A stretch of 16,294 nt of DNA from Clostridia bacterium (GTDB lineage Bacteria > Bacillota > Clostridia > Christensenellales > UBA3700), in contig CAAGRV010000113.1 in assembly GCA_900772745.1 (NCBI GenBank), forward strand, positions 1 through 16,294, given 5' to 3'. The position numbers were made by a program, and so were the translations under genes. Positions 7,138-13,852 of the stretch are shown here, piece after piece. Within the stretch, counting starts at the first letter, position 1. Each line of letters begins with the position of its first letter. Below the pieces are notes generated by a model, which saw only the letters and a program-made list of their open reading frames with translations, made no database searches and was not told the DNA's origin.

Positions 7138-7658
7138 CTATACCATTTTTTTTATTTTTACTGTCGCAAACAAACCTATCACAGTCACCATTCCGTCGAT
7201 TGCCACGCCCAACCATTCTCCGTACTTTCTTCTAGCGCACTACTCAACAGCTCTACCGCCTCTTTGAAAGCTCGGATTTTTGTACACGCAATGCCTGTTT
7301 GTATGCGGTCGTTGGTTGATGGAATATAAGTTTGGCTAGGGGTTGCTATATCCAAACTTTGGTATTTTGGGGTATATGTATTGACTTTTTGCGGTTTTTT
7401 GTCCGCTGTCAACTCTTTTAGTTTCACCTTGGCAATTTTGCCTACCGCTGCCGATGCCCCTTTGCACTCTATCTTTTTTCTTTGTATTTGGGTTGTTGAT
7501 TTTGCCTCATCTTTTTCCATACCAAAACAAGCACTGCTTGTCAAAGAGTGCTTGGAATAGGAAATATCGTTGACTGCCGAGTTGTCCTTGGCTGCAATTT
7601 CCCTTTGGATATTCAATGTTTTGTCGCTGTCAAAATCCTTTTTATTCAACCTTTTCAC
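7138..7658 (-). CDS. unknown small protein, probably frameshifted near its C-terminus
   Basis: The open frame from GTG 7658 stops at 7185 (157 residues). It is hydrophilic and rich in Lys, Ser and Thr, with low-complexity character and a C-terminal helix AFKEAVELLSSALEE. After that the frame gives STENGWAWQSTEW and stops, which looks like noise. Reading one base back at GAAGAAAGT (about 7220) continues LEEK into YGEWLGVAIDGMVTVIGLF and a basic KIKKMV end, stopping at TAG 7138-7140. That tail has the look of a real transmembrane helix. A missing A in the A-run would explain it, either as mutation or sequencing error. The product would then be a tail-anchored membrane protein of about 172 residues. 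The start is also uncertain: GTG 7658 lies about 9 nt from a TATAAT box, and an in-frame TTG three codons on follows AGGTGAAAAGG. No family recognised. Confidence 0.45.
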
Positions 7659-7666
7659 CTACCATT

Positions 7667-7695
7667 ATTATAGCAGAAAATTTTGGTTTTGTAGA
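7667..7695 (-). promoter_or_regulatory. candidate promoter of the unknown small gene
   Basis: Minus strand: TCTACA (7690-7695), 17-bp spacer, TATAAT (7667-7672). The -10 box is perfect and the -35 weak. The expected transcript start near 7660 leaves almost no leader before GTG 7658, which favours leaderless translation or the TTG start three codons downstream. Confidence 0.45.
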
Positions 7696-7701
7696 TATTT
7701 T

Positions 7702-7911
7702 TTACAGGGTGCTGTTTTCTCCGCTTGCGGGCAACATATCACCCCTTACTTTTTCTTTGTATTCGTACCCGCCGATTTTGAGCATTTTGCGAAAATAGTC
7801 GAACGTAATACTGCCTCTCTCGTACAACATATATATCGAGTTGACAATCTCTTCTTCGCCATAACTTTCTCTAAGTACTTCCCATAGGTCTTGCAATTCT
7901 TCTTCCATCAT
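7702..7911 (-). CDS. small unknown helical protein, paralogue of its upstream neighbour
   Basis: 69 residues, acidic and predicted helical, with no signal peptide. Its ATG at 7911 overlaps the TGA of the upstream gene (ATGA, 7908-7911) and has AGGAGG 4-5 nt away, so the pair is translationally coupled. The body LWEVLRESYGEEEIVNSIYM followed by LYERGSITFDYFRKMLKIGGY aligns with the neighbour at 7908-8183. Shared features are an aliphatic helix, YxL(F/Y), Gly, a short turn, then FR-xx-L and G. The turn (G-x-(I/F)-(T/S)...F) recalls SHOCT-type C-terminal segments, but the match is too weak to name. Function unknown. Confidence 0.6.
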   Translation of the reverse strand: MMEEELQDLWEVLRESYGEEEIVNSIYMLYERGSITFDYFRKMLKIGGYEYKEKVRGDMLPASGENSTL

Positions 7912-8183
7912 TCCCTCCTATCCTCAAAAACTGGTATGTTGCAAAATTTTTCTTTGGATATGATAATCTCCAAATTTTCTATCTTCTTTTGCTCTTCTTC
8001 GCTGAGCGCCAAAAATTTTGAAGATACGCCATGTCCTACCGCAGCCAAAACAAACCTAAACTCCAAGAGCGAAAACTTGCCTAGCTGGAACAACTTATAC
8101 CAAGCCAAAAATATGTCTTCGGCATTTTGCCCTTCGGCTAGCAGTCTTTTATATACTCTTTCTATTTCTACATAGGTCAACAT
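7908..8183 (-). CDS. small unknown helical protein, first gene of a coupled pair
   Basis: 91 residues, cytoplasmic, mostly helical. ATG 8183 is preceded by GGGAGAG, the same type of ribosome site as the YbjN-like gene. Residues about 6-50 hold the domain shared with the next gene (VYKRLLAEGQNAEDIFLAWY then KLFQLGKFSLLEFRFVL). A charged tail follows, EEEQKKIENLEIIISKEK, that may form a short coiled coil. A TATAAT box lies at 8213-8218 on the minus strand but no good -35 was found. The two products may form a heterodimer; this is inference from homology and coupling. No family recognised. Confidence 0.6.
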   Translation of the reverse strand: MLTYVEIERVYKRLLAEGQNAEDIFLAWYKLFQLGKFSLLEFRFVLAAVGHGVSSKFLALSEEEQKKIENLEIIISKEKFCNIPVFEDRRE

Positions 8184-8323
8184 ACCACTCTCCCGAACTG
8201 TTTTATACTATCATTATAAAATCATATTGTTGACAAGGTGTGTCATATAATAATTTTATTAAAATTTTATTTGCCAAATTTATGTCTTTTCGATTGTTCT
8301 CAATTTTAATAGACTGAACATAT

Positions 8324-8353
8324 AAAAAGTCGCAATTCTGTCCAAATTGCGAC
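8324..8353 (-). terminator. intrinsic terminator of the zinc-ribbon membrane protein gene
   Basis: A 9-bp perfect stem, GTCGCAATT (8329-8337) / AATTGCGAC (8345-8353), with a 7-nt loop. On the minus strand it is followed by TTTTTATA. It lies 22 bp after the stop of the gene ending at 8375. Confidence 0.8.
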
Positions 8354-8374
8354 TACATAATTTCATATTGTCAA

Positions 8375-8938
8375 TCAGTTGTTGTTGCCGTCCACCAACG
8401 TAAGAATGCCTGCGATAGTGTTGACAAAGAATAGTGTGCAAAGCTTGAATGCCAAACTTATTTCTTCTCCTTTCTTGCTGGCTTTGTTGTATTTGATTGC
8501 CATTGGGATTGTCCAACACAGCGGAATAAGCAAAACAAACGCTACCACAATCAAAATCATTCCATCTTCTCCGCCTATGATTGCTCCCATCATCAAGTAC
8601 ACGCCAAATAAAAATACATACGCCGCCACCGACAGCCACAACCATATTGAAGCAGCTACTGACAAACCACTTCTCTTGTATGGCACATCCGTACCTACAT
8701 AGCTGTATGGATTGGTAGAGTTGGCGTCACTATTTGGGGTGGGGATATATTCGGCGAAAAACTCGTCTACCGTGCTGTTTGTTTGGGTAGTTGTGCTATT
8801 TGTTTGAGTTGCCACGTTGTTTGTTTGGCTTGTTTCGCTGTTTGTTTGTTCGTCAACGCTCACGGCTTTTGTGCCACAGTTGTGACAAAAAGCTTGCTCA
8901 TCTTCGAGCTGTGTTCCACATTTTACACAATATTTCAT
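8375..8938 (-). CDS. zinc-ribbon domain membrane protein
   Basis: 187 residues. The N-terminus is a compact zinc ribbon with two CxxC knuckles (Cys4, Cys7, Cys18, Cys21; YCVKCGTQL...FCHNCG). A Gln/Thr/Asn/Ser linker follows, with TQTNS-type repeats (about 31-57). After a YIPTPNSDANST spacer there are hydrophobic segments at about 94-121, 127-148 and 162-182. This is the common Firmicute layout of a cytosolic zinc_ribbon_2 knuckle on a small multi-helix membrane domain; the function is generally unknown. ATG 8938 has AAGGAGA 4 nt away. The linker's repeated CAAACAA-type codons suggest slippage-prone DNA. It has its own terminator at 8324-8353. The zinc ribbon call is firm; the transport or sensing role is open. 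Confidence 0.85.
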   Translation of the reverse strand: MKYCVKCGTQLEDEQAFCHNCGTKAVSVDEQTNSETSQTNNVATQTNSTTTQTNSTVDEFFAEYIPTPNSDANSTNPYSYVGTDVPYKRSGLSVAASIWLWLSVAAYVFLFGVYLMMGAIIGGEDGMILIVVAFVLLIPLCWTIPMAIKYNKASKKGEEISLAFKLCTLFFVNTIAGILTLVDGNNN

Positions 8939-9012
8939 ATATTCTCCTTGTTGTCTTTTTATTTTATTCTAGGCGACTTGCTTGTGTTGATTGAAAATCA
9001 TAGCGACGCTCA

Positions 9013-9678
9013 CTATCTTCCCAACATATCTTCGAGTAGCCCTGTCAACTTCTTTGCCACCTTTTGGAATCCGATAGATAGTGGGTGCAAGCCGTCGTAT
9101 GTAAGCGTTGAGTCTAGCTCTCCTTCTTCGTCCGACAAAAGACTGGTCATGTCCACGTTCTCCACACCAAGCTCTTGGCACAATCTTTGGAGCTTGATAT
9201 TGTACATTACCACTTTGGCATTGAGTCCTTTGAGCCTTGGGCTGATATGGTCGTTGACGGGATAAACGTTTTGCACGATGATTTTGGCGCTTGGCAGGGC
9301 TGTCACAATCTTGTTGATGATGGTGCGAGTGTTGTCCAAAACATAGTCGATTGACACATATTTTCGATATAGGTCGTTGATACCTATGAGCAAGACTACC
9401 ACCGCTGGCTTGATAGCAACAACGTTGTCTTCCACCCTTTCCACCAGCCTGTCCGAAGTGTCGCCCCCTATGCCACGATTGTAAACTTTAAGTCCGCTCA
9501 TTGCGGAAAAATCATCGAAAAGTTCCATATCAAACAATTCGGTGATAGAGTCGCCGACAAGCACAATTTGACCTTGCTTGGCAAAACGATTGAGATAGGT
9601 AAAGTTGTCCATCTTCTTTTGTTTCTCCAAGTTGTACTTGGTCACATTCCTAAAAATCGAAAGTTGAAGTTTGTTCAT
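9013..9678 (-). CDS. SGNH/GDSL-family hydrolase (lipase/acylhydrolase)
   Basis: 221 residues from ATG 9678, predicted cytoplasmic. The four SGNH blocks are present: block I VLVGDSITE (catalytic Ser44), block II NRGIGGDTSDR (Gly near 71-72), block III LLIGIND (Asn101) and block V YDGLHP (Asp195, His198). These enzymes cleave ester bonds of lipids, acetylated sugars or thioesters; the substrate is not indicated. The frame extends to 9816 but that part has no ribosome site and lies beyond the promoter at 9685-9713. ATG 9678 sits at the predicted transcript start, so the mRNA would be leaderless. ATG 9612 is the alternative, but the residues in between (YNLEKQKKMDNFTYLNRFA) look like family sequence. 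Single-gene unit between two terminated neighbours. Confidence 0.88.
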   Translation of the reverse strand: MNKLQLSIFRNVTKYNLEKQKKMDNFTYLNRFAKQGQIVLVGDSITELFDMELFDDFSAMSGLKVYNRGIGGDTSDRLVERVEDNVVAIKPAVVVLLIGINDLYRKYVSIDYVLDNTRTIINKIVTALPSAKIIVQNVYPVNDHISPRLKGLNAKVVMYNIKLQRLCQELGVENVDMTSLLSDEEGELDSTLTYDGLHPLSIGFQKVAKKLTGLLEDMLGR

Positions 9679-9684
9679 ATATTT

Positions 9685-9713
9685 ATTATAACATAGTTTT
9701 GCCCAAGTGTGAA
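9685..9713 (-). promoter_or_regulatory. promoter of the SGNH hydrolase gene
   Basis: Minus strand: TTCACA (9708-9713), 17-bp spacer, and an extended -10 TGTTATAAT (TATAAT at 9685-9690). The predicted start falls at about 9678, the A of the ATG. Confidence 0.6.
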
Positions 9714-9853
9714 TATTTTTTATTTGCCAGTGGTTTTCCCCTTTTTCAAAAAAGAATACTTTTGTCTTCCTGCGTCTTGTGTTGTCAAACTTTTTCTTCA
9801 TTGCAACTATCCACAACTTTGCCTTATCATTTTTGTCAACACGCTTTTTTTAA

Positions 9854-9878
9854 AAAATAAGGAAGACTTGCGTCTTCC
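9854..9878. terminator. intrinsic terminator of the degV-like gene
   Basis: GGAAGAC-TTGC-GTCTTCC (9861-9878) forms a perfect 7-bp stem with a 4-nt loop, followed on the minus strand by TTATTTTTTA. It lies 18 bp past the stop of the gene ending at 9896. T-rich sequence on the other side could allow bidirectional use. Confidence 0.75.
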
Positions 9879-9895
9879 CGTGTTTTTGATTTTTT

Positions 9896-10738
9896 TCAAT
9901 AAGACACGATGACTCCCTCATCGAGTGCATAGTACGATGCCAAAAGTTTGGTTGGAACAACTCTCACTCCTTTGATTTGTGGATAGGTCGCCAAGATTTT
10001 TTCTCTGATTGTCTCAGCGTCAATGTCGGCTAGACAATGCGATATGATAATCTCTTTGCCGTCCAGATCGGGAGTTGTTTCGCCAATTATCTCGACCATA
10101 CGGCGAAGTGTTTTTTTGTTGCCGATGATTTTTTCTTTGATTTCGATATTGCCATCTGGACTTTTGATGCACACTGGGTTTAGGTTGATGATGACAGCCA
10201 GCTTTGCCACAATCTTCAACACTCTGCCATTGCGGATAAGGTTGTCGAAGTTTTTAAGCACAAAGACAAGATTTCTCTCATCTGTGTACTTTTGGATTTG
10301 GAGACAAATATCCTCGAAAGATAGTCCGCTCTCAATGAGCTGAACCAACTTGTCCACAATAAGTGTTTGCACACCGCAAGTCGCTTTGCTGTCGATTACA
10401 TAGACTTTTTTACCCTCTTCTTCCGCCATTTTTTGTGCCACGCAAGCCGAATTGTACGATCCGCTGAGCTGGGAAGAGATGGTCACCACGAAGTTGACGT
10501 CCGCTGTCATCGCCTCATAGTATGTCTGTGGCGATGGGCAAGCTGTCGATGTTTTTTCTTGAGTGGTGCTGAGCAGGGCAAGCATTTTAACAACGTTTTT
10601 GCTACCCTCACTGTCATCTATGAATTCGTGGCCTAGCACGTTGACTACAAACGGAACAATATCAAAACCAATATCTTTGCCTTGAAGATAGTCCTTTTCG
10701 AGATCGCACGAGCTGTCACTTATTATTTTGAAAGTCAT
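9896..10738 (-). CDS. DegV family fatty-acid-binding protein
   Basis: 280 residues from ATG 10738, cytoplasmic. DegV/FakB-type proteins bind a fatty acid and, as FakB, present it to the kinase FakA for phosphorylation; no fakA is in the window. Visible hallmarks are the N-terminal KIISDSSCDL (4-13), the ligand-loop motif TSTACPSPQTYY (63-74, usual T-S-Q-P-S), and TISSQLSGSYNSA (86-98, usual T-xSS-LSG-T-xxSA). Also visible are the VYVIDSKA strand and LVFVLKNFDNLIRNGRV, the usual L-x-x-L-x-KGGR region; here the common Leu-Lys-Gly-Gly is Ile-Arg-Asn-Gly. The start is set by AGGAGA 5 nt before ATG 10738; the open frame continues to 10813 without a ribosome site. A strong promoter lies about 220 nt upstream (10967-10995), and a hairpin borders the ribosome site. 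Confidence 0.9.
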   Translation of the reverse strand: MTFKIISDSSCDLEKDYLQGKDIGFDIVPFVVNVLGHEFIDDSEGSKNVVKMLALLSTTQEKTSTACPSPQTYYEAMTADVNFVVTISSQLSGSYNSACVAQKMAEEEGKKVYVIDSKATCGVQTLIVDKLVQLIESGLSFEDICLQIQKYTDERNLVFVLKNFDNLIRNGRVLKIVAKLAVIINLNPVCIKSPDGNIEIKEKIIGNKKTLRRMVEIIGETTPDLDGKEIIISHCLADIDAETIREKILATYPQIKGVRVVPTKLLASYYALDEGVIVSY

Positions 10739-10751
10739 CTTATTCTCCTGT

Positions 10752-10774
10752 GTCCAAACTATTGGGCGTTGGAC
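10752..10774 (-). promoter_or_regulatory. hairpin next to the degV ribosome site
   Basis: GTCCAA and TTGGAC (10752-10757 and 10769-10774) form a 6-bp stem on the minus-strand transcript. It ends 2 nt before AGGAGA. It could affect translation initiation, or simply shape the leader end. Confidence 0.35.
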
Positions 10775-10960
10775 TCTAGTTTTTCTTGTTTTTAGTTTTG
10801 AGCATATCAACAAAACCTATTGAGAGTTTTCGCTCATAAACATAAGTTTTTGAAGTGATAAGCTGTCCAAATCAAATACCACTGCCTGCAAATACAAAAT
10901 ATCGAAAATACGCTCAATAATTGTTTGCACAAAATCTTCTAAAACAGCCAAAACCTTGTT
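10775..10960 (-). other. long leader of degV, with a possible small open frame
   Basis: This is the transcribed stretch between the promoter at 10967-10995 and degV. In it a frame stays open from a TTG at 10951 to the TAG at 10817, about 44 codons, giving a hydrophobic-acidic peptide that starts LAVLEDFVQTIIERIFDIL. The TTG has only AAGG 2 nt away, too close for a normal ribosome site, so coding is doubtful. No known riboswitch or T-box pattern was recognised. Confidence 0.25.
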
Positions 10961-10966
10961 ATGTTT

Positions 10967-10995
10967 ATTATATATATAAAATTTATATTGGTCAA
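10967..10995 (-). promoter_or_regulatory. strong sigma-A promoter firing toward degV
   Basis: Minus strand: TTGACC (10990-10995), exact 17-bp spacer, TATAAT (10967-10972), in A/T-rich context. It is the best promoter match in the window. The start near 10960 gives degV a leader of about 220 nt. Confidence 0.7.
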
Positions 10996-11034
10996 CCCCT
11001 GCCGACAAATATTGCGCTCGAAATGCCAAACTTT

Positions 11035-11224
11035 ACCAAAATTTTGCAATTTTGGTGGCAATATGGCAGGATATTTTCTCGCTTTGGGCGAGAATTGTTG
11101 TTTTTTCTTTGTTTTTGCTCTGTTTTAGTCTTTTGAATTGTGGGTATGCCACAATGGATTTACTATATTTTACGCTCTTCTGTTGTATGTTGCTAGTGGT
11201 GCAAAATTGTCGATATGTATCGAC
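11035..11224. other. hairpin-rich stretch in the degV-leuS gap, no gene
   Basis: Four perfect inverted repeats lie in 190 bp: ACCAAAATT-TTGC-AATTTTGGT (11035-11056, 9 bp); TTCTCGC-TTTGG-GCGAGAA (11076-11094, 7 bp, followed by a T-rich run); TTGTGG-GTATG-CCACAA (11138-11154, 6 bp); and GTCGAT-ATGT-ATCGAC (11209-11224, 6 bp, followed by TTTTT). The second and fourth look like plus-strand intrinsic terminators although no plus-strand gene precedes them. The region may hold a small RNA or old terminators. The frame open from 11138 into leuS is not a credible N-terminus. Confidence 0.5.
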
Positions 11225-11326
11225 TTTTTGACATTTTTTCTTGATTTTTTGCTATATCTTTTGGGGCTGTGGGTGATTGCTTTTGGGAGCAACTTTTCAA
11301 TACTTTGTCCAATCCCGCTCCAACTA

Positions 11327-11365
11327 TTGACTTTTTGGACAAGAAAGTATAATATATATTATAAT
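11327..11365 (+). promoter_or_regulatory. leuS operon promoter region
   Basis: TTGACT (11327-11332) with TATAAT at 11348-11353 (15-bp spacer), and TTGGAC (11335-11340) with a second TATAAT at 11360-11365 (19-bp spacer). Neither pair is ideally spaced, but two consensus -10 boxes lie 40-55 bp before leuS. The short leader has no room for a T-box, and no T-box motif was seen. Confidence 0.55.
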
Positions 11366-11404
11366 GCTATTAGAATAAAATATTTATATATATTGGGAGT
11401 AAAA

Positions 11405-13843
11405 ATGGATTTTATCAACATTGAAAAAAAATGGCAACAAAAGTGGGCAGATAGCCACCTTTACAGCTTTGACAAATCCAAAATGGACAACAAAAAGTAC
11501 GTTTTGGAAATGTTCTCTTACCCATCAGGCGCAAAGCTCCACGCCGGCCACTGGTACAACTATGGCCCAAGCGACAGCTATGCAAGATATTTGCGTATGA
11601 AAGGCTATGAAGTTTTCCAACCAATGGGATTCGACGCTTTCGGTTTGCCTGCCGAAAACTATGCTATCAAGACGGGCGTTCACCCACAAGATAGTACCCT
11701 TAAAAATATCGACACTATGGAACACCAACTCAAAGCTATCGGCGGTAGTTTTGACTGGGATTATGAAGTAGTTACCTGCTTGCCAGAATACTACAAGTGG
11801 ACCCAATGGATATTCCTCCAACTCTACAAAAAAGGTCTTGCTTATCGCAAACAAGCTCCTGTAAACTGGTGTACCGACTGCAACACCGTGCTTGCCAACG
11901 AGCAAGTTATTGATGGCTGTTGTGAGCGTTGCGGGCACCCTGTTGTAAGAAAAAATCTTACCCAATGGTTCTTCAAAATCACCGACTATGCCGAAGAGCT
12001 TTTGCAAGGCTTGGACGGACTTGATTGGCCAGAAAAAACCAAGGCTATGCAACGCCATTGGATTGGCAAATCCACCGGTGGCGAAATCGAATTCAAGTGC
12101 GAGAGCGGAGATGTGTTCCGTGTATTCACCACTCGTGCCGACACAATCTTTGGCGTAAGCTATGTCGTACTTGCCCCAGAGCACCCACTTGTGGACAAGA
12201 TTACTACCCCTGAGTGCAAGGCTGCTGTGGAAGAATACAAGCAAGCAACTGCCAAACTCGCCGAAATCGACAGACTTTCTACCACTCGTGAAAAGACAGG
12301 TGCTTTCACTGGTGCATATTGTATCAACCCTATCAACAACGAGCGTGTTCCTGTATGGATAGGCGACTATGTGCTTGGTTCTTACGGCACTGGCGCTGTC
12401 ATGGGCGTGGGCGCACACGACGACAGAGATTATGACTTTGCCAAAAAGTACGACCTAAAAATCGAGAGAGTTATCCGCTCTGCCAACGGCGAAAACGATG
12501 ACTTGCCTTATTGCGAAAAAGGCATTCTTGTAAATAGTGGCGAGTTCGATGGTATGACCAGCGAAGATGCTATCCCAGCAATTTTGCACAAACTCGAAAC
12601 TATGGGACAAGGCGGTGAAAAGACCAACTACCGACTCCGTGATTGGCTCATTTCTCGCCAAAGATATTGGGGGTGTCCAATCCCTATCATTCACTGTGAC
12701 CACTGTGGCGACGTGCCAGTTCCAGAAGATCAACTCCCTGTAAAACTCCCTTACAACGTTGACTTTACCCCTGATGGCAAATCTCCACTTCTAAAGAGTG
12801 AAGAATTTATGAACACCACCTGCCCTATCTGTGGCAGACCAGCTCGCCGTGACCCTGACACAATGGACACATTCGTATGTTCTAGCTGGTATTTCCTAAG
12901 ATACCCTGACGCTCACAACGACAAAATGGCGTTCGACCCAGAGATTATCAACAAAATGCTCCCAGTCGACAAATATATCGGCGGTGCAGAACACGCATGT
13001 ATGCACTTGTTGTATGCTCGTTTCTTCACCAAGGCTCTCAGAGATATGGGGTATCTCAACTTTGATGAGCCTTTCAAATCACTCGTTCACCAAGGCACAA
13101 TCCTAGGTCCTGACGGCAACAAAATGAGCAAATCTCGTGGCAACGTTATCTCTCCTGATGACTATGTCCAAAAGTACGGCTCGGACGCTTTCCGTATGTA
13201 TCTCATGTTCGGTTTCTCATATATCGAGGGCGGTCCTTGGAATGCAAGCGGTATTGATTCTATCGTCAAATTCTTGGAGAGAGTGGAGCGACTTGTCCAA
13301 AAGGCTGACCGCAACGCTGTCGCAAAAGAGCTTGGCAAAGCCGAAAAAGAACTCAACTATATCCGCAACTACACTATCCAAAGAGTAGATGCCGACATGC
13401 AAGTATTCTCTTTCAACACGGCTATTGCTCGTTTGATGGAATTCGTCAATGCGCTCTACAAGTACGACACCGAACAAGCTGACAACAAGGACGAAAAATT
13501 CTTCTTCGATTGTATCGACAACCTTGTCAAACTTCTTGCGCCATTCGTGCCACACGTGAGCGAAGAACTCAACGCTATGCTTGGCAACGAATACAGCGTA
13601 TTCAACCGCTCTTTCCCAGAGTGCGACGCCAAAGCTTTGGTCAAGGACGAATATGAGCTTGCTGTCCAACTCAACAGCAAAGTAAAAGCAAAAATCCTTG
13701 TGCCTAGCGACGCAGACAATGACACAATCAAAGCTATTGCTTTGGACAACCCTACTATCAAAGAGCTTCTCGAAGGATTTGAAGTAGTCAAAGCAATCAT
13801 CATTCCAAAGCGACTTGTAAATCTCGTTATCAAACAAAAATAG
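11405..13843 (+). CDS. leuS: leucyl-tRNA synthetase
   Basis: 812 residues from ATG 11405 (GGGAG 5 nt upstream), cytoplasmic class I synthetase that charges tRNA-Leu. The catalytic HIGH-type motif is HAGH (46-49, in YPSGAKLHAGHWYNYG) and KMSKS is 573-577. An inserted zinc knuckle is visible as CTDC...CERC soon after VNW, and a second CxxC pair is in the CPICGRPA region. The CP1 editing domain carries the Thr-rich FTTRADTIFG and the conserved Asp in GAHDDRDYDFA that blocks Leu hydrolysis. CSSWYFLRY and the C-terminal anticodon-binding helices are present, so the protein is complete. HAGHWYNYG differs from the commoner HVGHPLGY form and marks a particular LeuRS subgroup. First gene of an operon with serS, which starts 9 nt after its TAG. 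The frame open upstream to 11138 has no ribosome site. Confidence 0.97.
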   Translation: MDFINIEKKWQQKWADSHLYSFDKSKMDNKKYVLEMFSYPSGAKLHAGHWYNYGPSDSYARYLRMKGYEVFQPMGFDAFGLPAENYAIKTGVHPQDSTLKNIDTMEHQLKAIGGSFDWDYEVVTCLPEYYKWTQWIFLQLYKKGLAYRKQAPVNWCTDCNTVLANEQVIDGCCERCGHPVVRKNLTQWFFKITDYAEELLQGLDGLDWPEKTKAMQRHWIGKSTGGEIEFKCESGDVFRVFTTRADTIFGVSYVVLAPEHPLVDKITTPECKAAVEEYKQATAKLAEIDRLSTTREKTGAFTGAYCINPINNERVPVWIGDYVLGSYGTGAVMGVGAHDDRDYDFAKKYDLKIERVIRSANGENDDLPYCEKGILVNSGEFDGMTSEDAIPAILHKLETMGQGGEKTNYRLRDWLISRQRYWGCPIPIIHCDHCGDVPVPEDQLPVKLPYNVDFTPDGKSPLLKSEEFMNTTCPICGRPARRDPDTMDTFVCSSWYFLRYPDAHNDKMAFDPEIINKMLPVDKYIGGAEHACMHLLYARFFTKALRDMGYLNFDEPFKSLVHQGTILGPDGNKMSKSRGNVISPDDYVQKYGSDAFRMYLMFGFSYIEGGPWNASGIDSIVKFLERVERLVQKADRNAVAKELGKAEKELNYIRNYTIQRVDADMQVFSFNTAIARLMEFVNALYKYDTEQADNKDEKFFFDCIDNLVKLLAPFVPHVSEELNAMLGNEYSVFNRSFPECDAKALVKDEYELAVQLNSKVKAKILVPSDADNDTIKAIALDNPTIKELLEGFEVVKAIIIPKRLVNLVIKQK

Positions 13844-13852
13844 GAGAAAAAT

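Noticed and set aside
8231..8245. TGACA-AGGTG-TGTCA as an operator
   Set aside because: A 5-bp inverted repeat is expected by chance at this size and its spacing to promoter elements is poor.
11138..11404. Hydrophobic N-terminal extension of LeuRS
   Set aside because: The frame is open from a TTG but lies upstream of the leuS promoter and lacks a ribosome site; family alignment starts at ATG 11405.
11100..11404. T-box riboswitch ahead of leuS
   Set aside because: No T-box bulge motif or antiterminator was found, and the predicted leader after the promoter is only about 35-45 nt.
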